Positions 1 through 8,642 are shown, numbered from the stretch's first letter. The stretch is DNA of 64,000 nt from JACCTH01 sp035281645 (GCA_035281645.1 DATEDN010000017.1:1-64000); one strand, 5' to 3'. Numbers and translations: made by a program. The notes: generated by a model from the letters alone, not told the origin.

Positions 1-2517
1 CGCCTCCAAAGTGGAGGTTGTCTGCAGATGGGGCTTCCCCCGCCCGATGCGGAGTTGCCAGAGCTGGACCAGGAACTCGATGTCCGAGAGGCCCCCAGGT
101 CCGAGCTTGAGGTGGAACTCGGGGTTCCGAGGGAGCCGTTCTTTCTCGATCCTCGCCTTCACATGCCGCACCGCCCGCACTCCCTCGGTGCCGAGCGCCA
201 ACGGGAAGGCGTACTCCTCTCTGATGGCCACAAATTCCTCGGTCAAGGTCGTCGGCCCCGCCACGGGACGGGCTTTGATGAGGGCGATTCGCTCCCAGGG
301 CTCGGCCCGCAACTCGTAATAGAGGCGAAACGCCTCCAGGCTGCGGACCAGGGCACCTTTCCGCCCCTCCGGGCGCAGGTCGGGGTCGACCTGATACGCA
401 ATGCCGTCAGACGTGGGCTGGCTGAGGACTGCTGCGAACTCGGTGGCCACCCGCAAGCTCTCCACAGCTCGCTCTCCCGGCGGTCCCACGTACATCAGGT
501 CGAGGTCGGAGCCATATCCGAGCTCGTGGCCGCCCCACTTTCCCATCGCCACCACTGCCAACTCGGCCGGATGACCGAGGCTCTCTTGAGCCGTCCAAAG
601 GGCGGCGCTGGCCGCAGCATCGGCGGTATCTGAGAGCGAGGAGGCCACCGTCACAACATCTGCCAGCTCGAGCAGATCGGCCGCGGCGACCCGGAGAACG
701 CGCCGACGCACGAAACGGCGCAACGAGCCCATCCGGGCCTCGCGTCCCTCCCGGAGCTTCATCCGTTGGATTGCCACCGCGGTCACGGCCTCGCCACGGG
801 GGAGATCGGTGAGGAGGCGATCGTCGGCGAGGCGAGGAAGGAATTCGGGGAGACGGTCGAGGAAACGGCCGATCAACCTCGACGATCCCAACAAGTGGCA
901 GAGCCGCTGGGCGGCCACGGGCCGGTCTCTGACCGTGCCGGTCAACTCGGCTTGATCGGAGCTGGTTTCGACCAGCTTGACCAGCTGGTTGAGACCGAGG
1001 TCGGGATCAGGGGAGTCGGCCAGCCAGTCGAGCATCAATGGCAGCAGTTGCTGCATCATCGCCGAACGGCGCGAGAGGCCGGCGGTGAGGATCTCGAAGG
1101 CTTTGGCGGCTCCAGAGACGTCGACGAAGCCCAAAGCCTCCAGGCGCTCTTGGGCCTTGCTGCGGTCGAGTCCGAGGGCTGAGGCCGACGAGAAGGCCTC
1201 GAGCAGCGGTCGGTAATAGAGCGCTTCGTGGAGCTCCCGCACCCGTCGCCGGTGGAATGCGAGGTCGTCGTTGAATTGCTCGACCGCGGTCCGCCCCGTC
1301 GGTCGATATCCCAGCGAGAGCGACAGCGGTTCCCTGTCAATGGGAATGCGGTGGGTTTGGCTCATCTGCCAGAGCTGTAGCCGGTGCTCGACCGTGCGCA
1401 AAAATCGATAGGAGTCGGCCAGAGACTCGGCATCGTCTGACCGGACGTAGTCGCCGGCCGAAAGGGCGGTCAGCGCCTCGAGCGTTCCTGGCACCCGCAG
1501 ACTGTGATCGGCCCGGCCGTGAATCAGCTGGAGGAGCTGGACGGTGAACTCGACGTCCCGGATCCCGCCGGGCGCCCTTTTGATGTCGTCGGGATTGGCC
1601 TCCTCCTCGGCCCGCTGCTTGAGCTGTCGCAGCTCGCGAACCGCATCGGGCGCCAGCTCTTCGGGCCAGACGAATCCGGACACGGTGGTTATGAAGCTCT
1701 CCCCGAGTTGGCGGTCCCCGGCGGCAGCCCGAGCCTTGAGAAGGGCCTGTGACTCCCAGGCCTCGCCCCACTTTTCGTAGTAGGACCGATATCCCTCGAG
1801 GGTGCGCACCAAAGGCCCCGTCGATCCCTCCGGGCGTAGCCCGGCATCGACTCGGAACGCGATTCCTTCAGCGGTAGGGGCGGCCAGGGCTTCGATGAAC
1901 CCGGTGGCGATGCGAAGGGCAAGGCGACGATCTCGCTCCGGGTCCTCACCGGGTTCGTAGACGAATACGAGATCGATGTCGGAGGCGTAGTTGAGCTCTC
2001 GGCCTCCCCACTTGCCGAGAGCGATCACAGCTATTCGCGGAAGCGGTTGGTCGGGGTGGCGTTCGCCGACTTCTCTGGTGGCGTTCTGCAAAGCCAGGGC
2101 CGCCGCACGATCGGCGACCTCGGTCAATCGAGCTGTTGTTGCTTCCAGGCTGGCACCATTGGTCAGGTCCTCTCGAGCAACCGCGACGAGGCTGCTCTGC
2201 ACCACCAGCCGGGGGTCGGAAGAGTTTCCCTCCCTGCCCTCGAGCCATTCGGGGTGACGGAGCAAGGCCTCCCAAAGTCCGCGGCTGGCGGCGGCGAGGG
2301 CGACGAGGGAAGGCGCTTCGGCGCTCGCTGGATCAAAGGGGATCCGCTCCGCCAAAGCGAGGAGGCGATTCAAAGTTCCCGTGGGATCGGGGCCTGATAT
2401 GACGAGGCGGAGAGTCTCCTCGGCCGCCGGCGTCACCTCGCCGTCGAGGATCCAACCAAGCTTTTCCAGCCGGGGCTGCTGCTCAGCTCCGACCCCGAGC
2501 CGAGCTGGTGACCGCAT
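1..2517 (-). CDS. glnE: Bifunctional glutamine synthetase adenylyltransferase/adenylyl-removing enzyme (3' end cut by window)
   Basis: GlnE adenylylates and de-adenylylates glutamine synthetase to match nitrogen supply. The frame stays open from an ATG at 2517 through the window edge, giving 839 residues. Two nucleotidyltransferase cores are visible: GGRELNYASDIDLVF near residues 167-182 (the N-terminal, adenylyl-removing half) and GGHELGYGSDLDLMYV near residues 657-675 (the C-terminal, adenylylating half). Each has the paired Asp metal ligands. The last visible residues, LWQLRIGRGKPHLQTTSTLE, match the region after the second core, so roughly 100-150 residues lie outside the window. It diverges from nadE, whose start is only about 50 bp away, so the two promoters must share that gap. 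Identification is secure; only the C-terminus is unseen. Confidence 0.93.
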   Translation of the reverse strand, partial: MRSPARLGVGAEQQPRLEKLGWILDGEVTPAAEETLRLVISGPDPTGTLNRLLALAERIPFDPASAEAPSLVALAAASRGLWEALLRHPEWLEGREGNSSDPRLVVQSSLVAVAREDLTNGASLEATTARLTEVADRAAALALQNATREVGERHPDQPLPRIAVIALGKWGGRELNYASDIDLVFVYEPGEDPERDRRLALRIATGFIEALAAPTAEGIAFRVDAGLRPEGSTGPLVRTLEGYRSYYEKWGEAWESQALLKARAAAGDRQLGESFITTVSGFVWPEELAPDAVRELRQLKQRAEEEANPDDIKRAPGGIRDVEFTVQLLQLIHGRADHSLRVPGTLEALTALSAGDYVRSDDAESLADSYRFLRTVEHRLQLWQMSQTHRIPIDREPLSLSLGYRPTGRTAVEQFNDDLAFHRRRVRELHEALYYRPLLEAFSSASALGLDRSKAQERLEALGFVDVSGAAKAFEILTAGLSRRSAMMQQLLPLMLDWLADSPDPDLGLNQLVKLVETSSDQAELTGTVRDRPVAAQRLCHLLGSSRLIGRFLDRLPEFLPRLADDRLLTDLPRGEAVTAVAIQRMKLREGREARMGSLRRFVRRRVLRVAAADLLELADVVTVASSLSDTADAAASAALWTAQESLGHPAELAVVAMGKWGGHELGYGSDLDLMYVGPPGERAVESLRVATEFAAVLSQPTSDGIAYQVDPDLRPEGRKGALVRSLEAFRLYYELRAEPWERIALIKARPVAGPTTLTEEFVAIREEYAFPLALGTEGVRAVRHVKARIEKERLPRNPEFHLKLGPGGLSDIEFLVQLWQLRIGRGKPHLQTTSTLEA

Positions 2518-2567
2518 TCGATGTGGCATCTACTCGCTCCCTATCTTGGCGTAGTCTCAGAAACTGC

Positions 2568-4205
2568 ATGCGAATCGCCGGTGCCCAGGTCAACCTTCGT
2601 GTCGGAGATTTGGACGGCAACGAGGAGCTCATCTCCGACTGCATGGCGTGGGCCGAAAGAAGAGGGGCGGATGTCCTCTTACTGCCCGAACTGGCCGTCA
2701 CGGGCTACCCGCCCGAGGACCTGGTGCTGCGGATGTCGTTCATCGAGGACAACCTCGATGTCATCCGACGGCTAGCTACTCGCTCCGGTAGATGCACCAC
2801 CGTGGTCGGGTTCGTCGACCTTGGCTCTGGTGGGGTGGGACGCGGGGGAGCAGACGCGGCTCGGCGCAATATCTACAACGCCGCAGCCATTCTTCAAGGC
2901 GGGGAGTGGCGCGCCACGTATCACAAAATTCTTCTTCCCAACTACGGCGTCTTCGACGAAGATCGCTATTTCCTGGTCGGCCAGAACCCGGAATTCGTCT
3001 GGGACATCGCCGGGGTAAGGGCCGGGGTGTCAATCTGCGAAGACATCTGGGTGCCCGATGGACCGCCCCTCCAGCAAGCCCGGGCAGGAGCCCGAATTCT
3101 CCTCAATATCAATGGGTCTCCGTATCACTATGGCAAGGCTCATCAGCGGGAGGCGATGCTGGCTGAAAGGGCCAAGGCGTCGGGGGTTCCGGTGGTTTAT
3201 CTCAATCTTGTCGGAGGTCAAGACGAGCTGGTCTTCGACGGCTGCTCGGTGGTCATCGATCAGAGTGGGTCTGTTATCCACCGATCGCCTCAGTTCGCTG
3301 AGGATCGGTTCTTGCTCGATCTCGAGGGCGACCTCACCGGTCGGGGCACACTGACGCCGCTTTTAAATGCGGAAGAAGAGGTGTATCGGGCGCTGCAACT
3401 TGGTCTGACCGACTATGTCCAGCGAAACGGCTTTGAGCGAGTGGTCATCGGCCTGTCCGGTGGCATCGACTCGGCTTTGACGGCGGCCATCGCCACCGAT
3501 GCCCTCGGTTCCGATGGTGTGTGGGGAGTGGCGATGCCAACGAAGTTCAGCTCCGATCATTCGGTGAGCGACGCGGTCGATCTCGCCAAACGGTTGGGCA
3601 TCCAATTCGATGTGGTGCCGATCCAGTCCGTTTTCGACGATTACCTCAACGTCCTTGGTCCCCTATTCGGCGACGAGCCCTTCGGGGTAGCCGAGGAAAA
3701 CCTGCAGGCTCGCATCCGGGGGGCGCTGCTGATGGCGATCTCGAATCGCTTCGGACCGATGGTGGTGGCGACCGGAAACAAATCGGAGATGGCTGTGGGC
3801 TATTCCACCATTTATGGCGACATGGTCGGGGGCTTTTCAGTCCTCAAGGACGTTTTCAAGACCACGGTCTACGACCTCGCCCGTTGGCGAAACCGGGCGA
3901 GCGAGGTCATACCGCCGAGCAGCATCGAGAAGGCGCCTTCGGCCGAGCTCCGGCCCAATCAGAAGGACTCGGACAGCCTTCCGCCCTACGAGCAACTGGA
4001 CCCGATCCTCCGGCTATACATCGAAGATGACCGGGGAGTCGAAGACATAATCGCTGCCGGCCATGACCCCGAGGTCGTTCGTCGCATAACCCGGCTGGTC
4101 GACCGCAACGAGTACAAGCGACGCCAGGCGGCGCCGGGAGTGAAGATCACCACCAAAGCTTTTGGGCGTGATCGTCGCCTCCCTATTACCAACGGCTATC
4201 GATGA
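2568..4205 (+). CDS. nadE: Glutamine-dependent NAD+ synthetase
   Basis: It catalyses the last step of NAD synthesis: amidation of nicotinate adenine dinucleotide with ammonia released from glutamine. From ATG 2568 it has 545 residues. The N-terminal nitrilase-type glutaminase domain shows the triad E41 (LLLPELAVTG), K120 (YHKILLPNYG) and C157 (GVSICEDIW). The C-terminal synthetase domain has the PP-loop GLSGGIDSA near residue 296, then ATGNKSEMAVGYSTIYGD and PPSSIEKAPSAELRPNQKDS. A GTG 20 codons upstream is in frame, but family alignment begins at MRIAGAQVN, so I use 2568. The stop overlaps the next start as ATGA, which implies translational coupling. Confidence 0.95.
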   Translation: MRIAGAQVNLRVGDLDGNEELISDCMAWAERRGADVLLLPELAVTGYPPEDLVLRMSFIEDNLDVIRRLATRSGRCTTVVGFVDLGSGGVGRGGADAARRNIYNAAAILQGGEWRATYHKILLPNYGVFDEDRYFLVGQNPEFVWDIAGVRAGVSICEDIWVPDGPPLQQARAGARILLNINGSPYHYGKAHQREAMLAERAKASGVPVVYLNLVGGQDELVFDGCSVVIDQSGSVIHRSPQFAEDRFLLDLEGDLTGRGTLTPLLNAEEEVYRALQLGLTDYVQRNGFERVVIGLSGGIDSALTAAIATDALGSDGVWGVAMPTKFSSDHSVSDAVDLAKRLGIQFDVVPIQSVFDDYLNVLGPLFGDEPFGVAEENLQARIRGALLMAISNRFGPMVVATGNKSEMAVGYSTIYGDMVGGFSVLKDVFKTTVYDLARWRNRASEVIPPSSIEKAPSAELRPNQKDSDSLPPYEQLDPILRLYIEDDRGVEDIIAAGHDPEVVRRITRLVDRNEYKRRQAAPGVKITTKAFGRDRRLPITNGYR

Positions 4206-5011
4206 CGGCGTTGATCGATGGCATCCGCCAGGAAGCGATCTCGGTCTTCGACGAGGGTCTGCTTCGCGGCGATGGATGCTTTGAGGCGATTCGGTCGTAT
4301 GCGGGCTCGCCGTTCGCTTTCACTCCCCACTACCAGCGCCTGACCCGCTCGTCGGCGGCACTCGAGATCCCCTGCCCGCCCGAGTCGCAATTGCGAGCCT
4401 GGGTGGAGGAGATGGCGGGGGAGGGGGGCGACTGCATTGTTCGAATAATCCTCACCCGGGGCTCGGCCGGTCGTTCCCCCAGTCGATGCATCGTGATCTG
4501 GCAGCCATTGACCCCGGCAGCCGCCGAGCTGCGACTGCTCCCGGTAGCCGCCCCCTGGCACCCCGGGGGTCAGAATTGGGAGCTAACCGGGGTCAAGACG
4601 ATTTCCTATGCCCCCAACATGGCCGCCAGCCGTTTGGCCCGCAATAGCGGCTTCGGTGATGCCCTCCTCATATCGCGGGAGGGCCTCGTGCTGGAAGGGC
4701 CGACGTTCGCGGTGGCTTGGAGTCGTAACGGAGCTATCGAGACTCCCTCGCTTGACCTTGGAATCCTCGATTCTGTCACCAGCCGCCTTGTCCTCAGGGC
4801 AGCCGTCGCAGATGGTCAACGAGTCGTCAGCGGGAGATTTTCTCTCTCAGAGATGGCCGAGGCGAAAGAGGTGGTCGCCATGTCCACGGTGAAGGAAGTC
4901 ACTGCCGTCGCCGCGGTCGGCGACACCCAACATTCACCCGGGGACCTGACCGCCTACTTGCGGAACCTATATCGCGATCTGGTCATGCAGAAGGAAAGGG
5001 TGCGAACCTGA
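4202..5011 (+). CDS. Class IV PLP aminotransferase (aminodeoxychorismate lyase or branched-chain aminotransferase-like)
   Basis: This 269-residue protein has the fold-type IV PLP layout: DEGLLRGDGCFEAIR near the N-terminus, the likely PLP lysine K132 in GVKTISYAPNMAA, and EGPTFAVAW in place of the usual E-x-x-x-SN-hF strand. The size fits PabC, which releases p-aminobenzoate for folate, but D-amino acid and branched-chain aminotransferases share all these motifs. It is translationally coupled to nadE by ATGA, a link that does not settle the substrate. A strong bidirectional hairpin begins inside its last codons. Confidence 0.8.
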   Translation: MTALIDGIRQEAISVFDEGLLRGDGCFEAIRSYAGSPFAFTPHYQRLTRSSAALEIPCPPESQLRAWVEEMAGEGGDCIVRIILTRGSAGRSPSRCIVIWQPLTPAAAELRLLPVAAPWHPGGQNWELTGVKTISYAPNMAASRLARNSGFGDALLISREGLVLEGPTFAVAWSRNGAIETPSLDLGILDSVTSRLVLRAAVADGQRVVSGRFSLSEMAEAKEVVAMSTVKEVTAVAAVGDTQHSPGDLTAYLRNLYRDLVMQKERVRT

Positions 5012-5025
5012 GTTCACACCCTTTC
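4994..5025. terminator. Bidirectional hairpin terminator between convergent genes
   Basis: A 9-bp stem (GAAAGGGTG at 4994-5002 with CACCCTTTC at 5017-5025) continues inward past one mismatch into GAAC/GTTC, with loop CTGA. It spans the stop of the aminotransferase gene and lies 18 bp from the end of csbD, which arrives from the other side. No clear T-tract is present, a common situation in actinobacteria. Confidence 0.7.
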
Positions 5026-5042
5026 GTCGAGGAGAACGGTCT

Positions 5043-5267
5043 CTAGAACCAGTCGCGGAGCTTGCGCTCAATGGCGTCTGTGGTCTCGCCAGTCTTCTCC
5101 TTGATTTTTCCGACGAGCTGGTCCCAGTTGCCGTGGGTCTCATCGAGGTCATCATCTGTGATCTCGCCCCAGGTCTCCCGGATCTTTCCCCGGGCCTGGT
5201 CCCAGCGTCCTTCGTCAATCATCTGGCCGCTCCAATCTCCGGTGCGGCCCATGGAATCGCGATCCAT
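5043..5267 (-). CDS. csbD: CsbD-family stress protein
   Basis: This is a 74-residue hydrophilic, acidic-basic helical protein. It has two related blocks, WDQARGKIRETWGEITDDD and WDQLVGKIKEKTGETTDA, the repeat typical of CsbD (YjbJ-like) proteins. CsbD is a classical general-stress (SigB) regulon member in Bacillus; its molecular role is not established. It is the second gene of a unit led by the small membrane protein at 5277-5483, which carries a SigF-type promoter, so stress control is likely here too. GGAGCC ahead of the ATG serves as ribosome binding site. Confidence 0.85.
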   Translation of the reverse strand: MDRDSMGRTGDWSGQMIDEGRWDQARGKIRETWGEITDDDLDETHGNWDQLVGKIKEKTGETTDAIERKLRDWF

Positions 5268-5276
5268 GGCGGCTCC

Positions 5277-5483
5277 TTAGTTGGTCGTAGCCGGGACGCT
5301 GACGTTGACGTCGACGGTGCCGTCGACCGTTCCGCCGTCACCGCCACCAACGTCGTTGTTAGCGAAGAACCAGATGGCCAAGAGGATCACCAACACGGCG
5401 ACAATTCCAGCCACCAGGGCGCCGCTCGAGCGCCCGTCATTGTTAGTGACGATGACTTCTCTGTCCGTACTTCTACCTGTCAC
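5277..5483 (-). CDS. Small single-span membrane protein, stress unit
   Basis: The 68-residue protein has a short charged N-terminus, one hydrophobic helix (about residues 21-40, ALVAGIVAVLVILLAIWFFA) and a Gly/Asp/Val-rich external tail of about 28 residues. I do not recognise a named family. The GTG start at 5483 is supported by AAGGAG six bases upstream. It sits 9 bp ahead of csbD, and a SigF/SigB-type promoter lies 35-61 bp upstream of its start. The tail is predicted to face outside by the positive-inside rule. Confidence 0.75.
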   Translation of the reverse strand: MTGRSTDREVIVTNNDGRSSGALVAGIVAVLVILLAIWFFANNDVGGGDGGTVDGTVDVNVSVPATTN

Positions 5484-5517
5484 AACTGACTCCTTTGGTC
5501 GGTTGATTTGTCCGTCA

Positions 5518-5544
5518 ATACCCGCGGTCCTGGTAGGCGTAAAC
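5518..5544 (-). promoter_or_regulatory. SigF/SigB-type promoter of the csbD unit
   Basis: On the minus strand, GTTTA (5544-5540) and GGGTAT (5523-5518) are separated by 16 bases, matching the SigB/SigF consensus (GTTT, 14-17 nt, GGGTA). The expected transcript start is near 5511, about 28 bases before the GTG at 5483. The sigma factor gene of this class lies immediately on the other side. Confidence 0.7.
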
Positions 5545-5620
5545 GACCAATCGCTGCGTTCGCGAAGGGGTTGGGGCGACAGCTAGGATCGATCGTTCGT
5601 GTTTGTCAACGGAGAACTCC

Positions 5621-5953
5621 ATGGCATTCCAGGTCGCCGTTGAGAACTACAACGGAAAGGCACTGCTGCGGGCCCAGGGCGAAATCGATCTGGCGACCGT
5701 GGACCTGCTTGACATGTCCGTCGGCAATGCCCTTCAGGATGGATTCAGCGACGTTGTGATCGACATGACCCAGGTCTCATTTATGGACTCGACAGGCATC
5801 CGCAGTCTTTTGACCAACTCTGAGCGGGTCAGCGAAGCTGGGGGGAAGATGTCAATCGTGCTCTCCGGTGGTCCTGTGGCCCGGACCTTGTCCGTCACCG
5901 GCGTGGACTCTCTCTTGAGCATTTACGACTCCGTCTCGGAGGCGACTGCCTGA
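5621..5953 (+). CDS. rsbV: Anti-sigma factor antagonist, STAS domain (RsbV-like)
   Basis: This 110-residue single STAS domain has the phosphorylatable serine in FMDSTGIRSL (S57). In partner switching the unphosphorylated form binds the anti-sigma kinase and frees the sigma factor; RsbW phosphorylates it and RsbU dephosphorylates it. A TTG at 5603 is in frame, but GGAG at 5611-5614 sits six bases before ATG 5621, which decides the start. The stop TGA is overlapped by the CTG proposed as the start of the sigma factor gene, making an rsbV-sigma-rsbW operon. Confidence 0.9.
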   Translation: MAFQVAVENYNGKALLRAQGEIDLATVDLLDMSVGNALQDGFSDVVIDMTQVSFMDSTGIRSLLTNSERVSEAGGKMSIVLSGGPVARTLSVTGVDSLLSIYDSVSEATA

Positions 5954-7047
5954 GCAAGCTTGCTCGGCCGGCGATCGTTCACGAACTGCCGGTCCGGCGG
6001 GAGACCGCGCAATGGGTCCGTCGAATTCTCGGCGAGCAGACTCAACTCGATCCGTTGCGCCTCGCTGAGGCGCAGCTGATGGCGACCGAAGCAGTCGGTC
6101 ACTTCGTGCGAAGTGGTGGATCCAGCCTGCAAATGAAGATCGAGGCGGGGCCGGCAGATTGGCGGATCGAGCTGGTCGGCCCCGACGATCCCGCCGCACC
6201 GGATCTGAATCCGTTGTCGCACCGGCTTATCAGTTCGCTCAGTCAGCGTTGGGGCGACGACCGCGCTGAGGGACGACGGATCATTTGGTTCCACGTTCGC
6301 GCTCCGGGGACGGGCGCCGTCTTGGCCGATGTCGAATCGTCCGAGCTCTTGGTCAGAGCCGGCGAGGATCCGCTGTATCAGGAAGAAGTCGTGCGACGGT
6401 TCGGGCCGTTCTCAGCCTCCATCGCTCGGAGATTTCGTGGCAAGGGTGTTGCGGATGCCGATCTCGAACAAGTGGCGTTGCTCGGCCTGGTGGCGGCGAT
6501 GCACCGTTTCGACGTCGAGAAGGGGGACTTCGAGCCTTTTGCCGCCGTCACGATTGCCGGGGAGCTAAAGCGCCATCTACGCGATCGAGCATGGTCGGTT
6601 AGGGTCCCGCGGGCCCTGCAGGAGTCAACTCTCAATGTCGGCAAGACCAGCGATCGCCTGACCCAACAACTCGGACGTCAACCGAGCGCGGCCGAGATCG
6701 CCGAGGAGCTAGGGATGACCAGCGATGAGGTCCTCCAGGCTCAAAAAGCGCGGGTGGCTTACAGGTGGGAATCGATCGACGCCACCGATCCGGTCACGGG
6801 TGCCTCCGCCGCCGATTCGCTTGCCTCCGATGACGACGGGGTCATGAGCAGCTGGCCGGAGCTGGCGGAAGAACTGGCTCTGCTCCCTCCTCGCGAGCAA
6901 GAGATCGTCTATCTCCGGTTCTTCGAGGATTTGACCCAGGCCGAGATCGCGGACCGAGTGGGCATCTCTCAAATGCACGTCTCCCGGCTATTGGCGAGAG
7001 CGCTGGAAAGGCTGCGTAACGTGGTCAAAGAGGAGAGCGACGCCTAG
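5950..7047 (+). CDS. SigB/SigF-type sigma factor with N-terminal degenerate HATPase domain, CTG start proposed
   Basis: The 365-residue protein holds sigma region 2 (about 139-230), region 3 and region 4 (about 305-360, LPPREQEIVYLRFFEDLTQ then a helix-turn-helix), typical of general-stress sigma factors. Ahead of these lie about 120 residues resembling an RsbW-type HATPase. Its N-box reads ATEAVGHFVRSG, with His51 where Asn is expected, and no Gly-rich ATP lid is visible, so it is probably a non-catalytic remnant or docking domain. The frame has no ATG, GTG or TTG before 6055, and a start there would cut into that domain. CTG at 5950 overlaps the rsbV stop and has GGAGG (5938-5942) seven bases upstream, so I place the start there. 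Confidence 0.82.
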   Translation: MSKLARPAIVHELPVRRETAQWVRRILGEQTQLDPLRLAEAQLMATEAVGHFVRSGGSSLQMKIEAGPADWRIELVGPDDPAAPDLNPLSHRLISSLSQRWGDDRAEGRRIIWFHVRAPGTGAVLADVESSELLVRAGEDPLYQEEVVRRFGPFSASIARRFRGKGVADADLEQVALLGLVAAMHRFDVEKGDFEPFAAVTIAGELKRHLRDRAWSVRVPRALQESTLNVGKTSDRLTQQLGRQPSAAEIAEELGMTSDEVLQAQKARVAYRWESIDATDPVTGASAADSLASDDDGVMSSWPELAEELALLPPREQEIVYLRFFEDLTQAEIADRVGISQMHVSRLLARALERLRNVVKEESDA

Positions 7048-7050
7048 TTT

Positions 7051-7464
7051 GTGGCTCTCTACGAGCGGGTATTTGCCTGTTATGAACCGGTCAGGACCCC
7101 GGTGACAGCGATCGAATACCGTCGCTTCATGACTGCCGGACCCAGGGCACCTGCCGATGCCCGCGAATTCGTACGCACCAAACTCCCCAGCGGAGAGCGA
7201 ATCGACGACGTGATTCTCATGGTGAGCGAACTGGTGACGAATGCCGTGCGCCACGGGCCCTCGGGCCGGATCTATTTGCGCCTAATCGATGGCGACGTCC
7301 TCAGAGTCGAAGTCCAGCAGCTTGGCCAGTCCGAGACCACCCTCAACGGCGATCAGAGACCTAGATCAGGCTACGGTCTCAAGATCGTCGAGGCGCTAAG
7401 CGATGCCTGGGGAACGGGTGATCCAGAGTGGCAGGGTATCTGGTTCGAGGTGAGGATCGACTAG
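7051..7464 (+). CDS. rsbW: Anti-sigma factor serine kinase, HATPase domain (RsbW-like)
   Basis: This 137-residue cytosolic protein has an intact N-box (SELVTNAVRHG, E60 and N64) and a GYGLKIV glycine motif. The DxGxG box is weak (VQQLGQSE), so kinase strength is uncertain. The family binds its sigma factor in the absence of stress and phosphorylates the RsbV antagonist. It starts at GTG 7051, three bases after the sigma stop, with GAGGAG around 7030-7035. Its 3' end overlaps the convergent rsbU-like gene by four bases, closing the module. Confidence 0.88.
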   Translation: MALYERVFACYEPVRTPVTAIEYRRFMTAGPRAPADAREFVRTKLPSGERIDDVILMVSELVTNAVRHGPSGRIYLRLIDGDVLRVEVQQLGQSETTLNGDQRPRSGYGLKIVEALSDAWGTGDPEWQGIWFEVRID

Positions 7465-8606
7465 CCCCTGCGGCGCAGAGCGACGATGGAGGCGTCGTCA
7501 GCCAGGCTCCCGTTCGACCACCTCACGACCGCCGAGAGAATCTGCCGGCATATGTCGCCGGGGCTGAGTCCCTCCGAGGTCCGTGCCAGGGCGATTTGAG
7601 TCAGGGCGTCTTCTCCCCACATGACGAGGTCTGCGTTTCTGGCCTGGACGACTCCATCGCTGTACAAGAAGATCACGTCCCTCGGCTGGGACGGTAAGAG
7701 CTGTGTGGTGGGAGAGGCGACCCCCAGCCCCAACGGGACTTGGGTCGAAGATCCATTCAAGAAATGAGCAGACCGATCACGGATAAGAAGCGGGGGGAGA
7801 TGGCCGGCGTTGGCAATTTCGATCAAGCCTTCCTCAGGCTTGACGAGAACCACGATGCCGGTGACAAACTCATTACTTTCAGCGTTGGCTGATAGCACAT
7901 CGTCGATCGCGAGCATGATGTCGGATAACGAAGCTCCTTTTCTCCGCATCAGCCTGTAGGTGGAAACCGCCCAGGTCGAAAGCGTGGTTGCCCGGAGGCC
8001 GTGGCCGACCGCGTCGAAAAGAGCAAGATGGATGCCCTCGGGGTTGGCGGCATAGTCGACCACGTCGCCGGCGATGTCGTAGGCGGGCTCGAGGCGGAGG
8101 CCGAGTTCTACCTCTTCGTCGGCATAGGAGGTGAGGGGCAGATTTCGGTGCTGGATTGTCGCCGGGAGGCTGAGGTTGGTCGCACCGCGGGTTCGTTCGA
8201 CTACGTCGCTGATAAGGCCTGTAGCCAACAATGCGTTCGATACTGCGACCGCCATCGGGGTTAGCTCCGCCATGCTTTCGGCCGTTGCTGGCGAAATTTC
8301 GATGACGCCGATGACCTGACCGCGGACAGCCAGAGGGAGATAGGCTCGCCCGGCATGGACGATGGCTTCCTCAGAGGCCGCCACCCGTCCGACAATGGTG
8401 CCCTGTATTGGCACCGGTTCCTTGATGCCGACGACGTCGGTCAAAATCATGAACCCGTGATCGACGAGCCAGATCGAAACAGACTGGGCCATCCTCAAAT
8501 CGATGATCACTTGAGTTGCCAGGTGCCCAAACTGCTCAGGCGGGCAGGTATCTAATCGGGAGATCAACCTGCCGGCTGCACTCTCTCCGACCTGATCAGC
8601 AGACAC
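7461..8606 (-). CDS. rsbU: SpoIIE-type PP2C phosphatase with GAF-like sensor domain (RsbU-like)
   Basis: This 381-residue protein has a GAF-like N-terminal half (about 25-165), then a linker and a PPM/SpoIIE phosphatase domain (about 190-380). Metal-binding motifs are GDVVDY, FDAVGHG, YSDGV and ADDASIV. RsbU proteins dephosphorylate the STAS antagonist and so release the sigma factor; the convergent rsbV-sigma-rsbW genes are the obvious targets. The signal sensed by the GAF-like part cannot be read from sequence. No membrane span is visible, so the enzyme is cytosolic. Confidence 0.88.
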   Translation of the reverse strand: MSADQVGESAAGRLISRLDTCPPEQFGHLATQVIIDLRMAQSVSIWLVDHGFMILTDVVGIKEPVPIQGTIVGRVAASEEAIVHAGRAYLPLAVRGQVIGVIEISPATAESMAELTPMAVAVSNALLATGLISDVVERTRGATNLSLPATIQHRNLPLTSYADEEVELGLRLEPAYDIAGDVVDYAANPEGIHLALFDAVGHGLRATTLSTWAVSTYRLMRRKGASLSDIMLAIDDVLSANAESNEFVTGIVVLVKPEEGLIEIANAGHLPPLLIRDRSAHFLNGSSTQVPLGLGVASPTTQLLPSQPRDVIFLYSDGVVQARNADLVMWGEDALTQIALARTSEGLSPGDICRQILSAVVRWSNGSLADDASIVALRRRG

Positions 8607-8620
8607 CGGTCCTTTATAAC

Positions 8621-8636
8621 CACTCCGACCGGAGTG
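8621..8636. terminator. Short hairpin between M23 peptidase and rsbU
   Basis: CACTCCG (8621-8627) and CGGAGTG (8630-8636) form a short stem just past the stop of the M23 gene at 8643 and before the rsbU start at 8606. It reads as a weak terminator for the upstream gene, but an operator is equally possible. Confidence 0.4.
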
Positions 8637-8642
8637 AGAGCT

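Noticed and set aside
1..2517. Several plus-strand frames of 80-200 codons opposite glnE
   Set aside because: All are antisense of glnE, whose two catalytic cores are plain.
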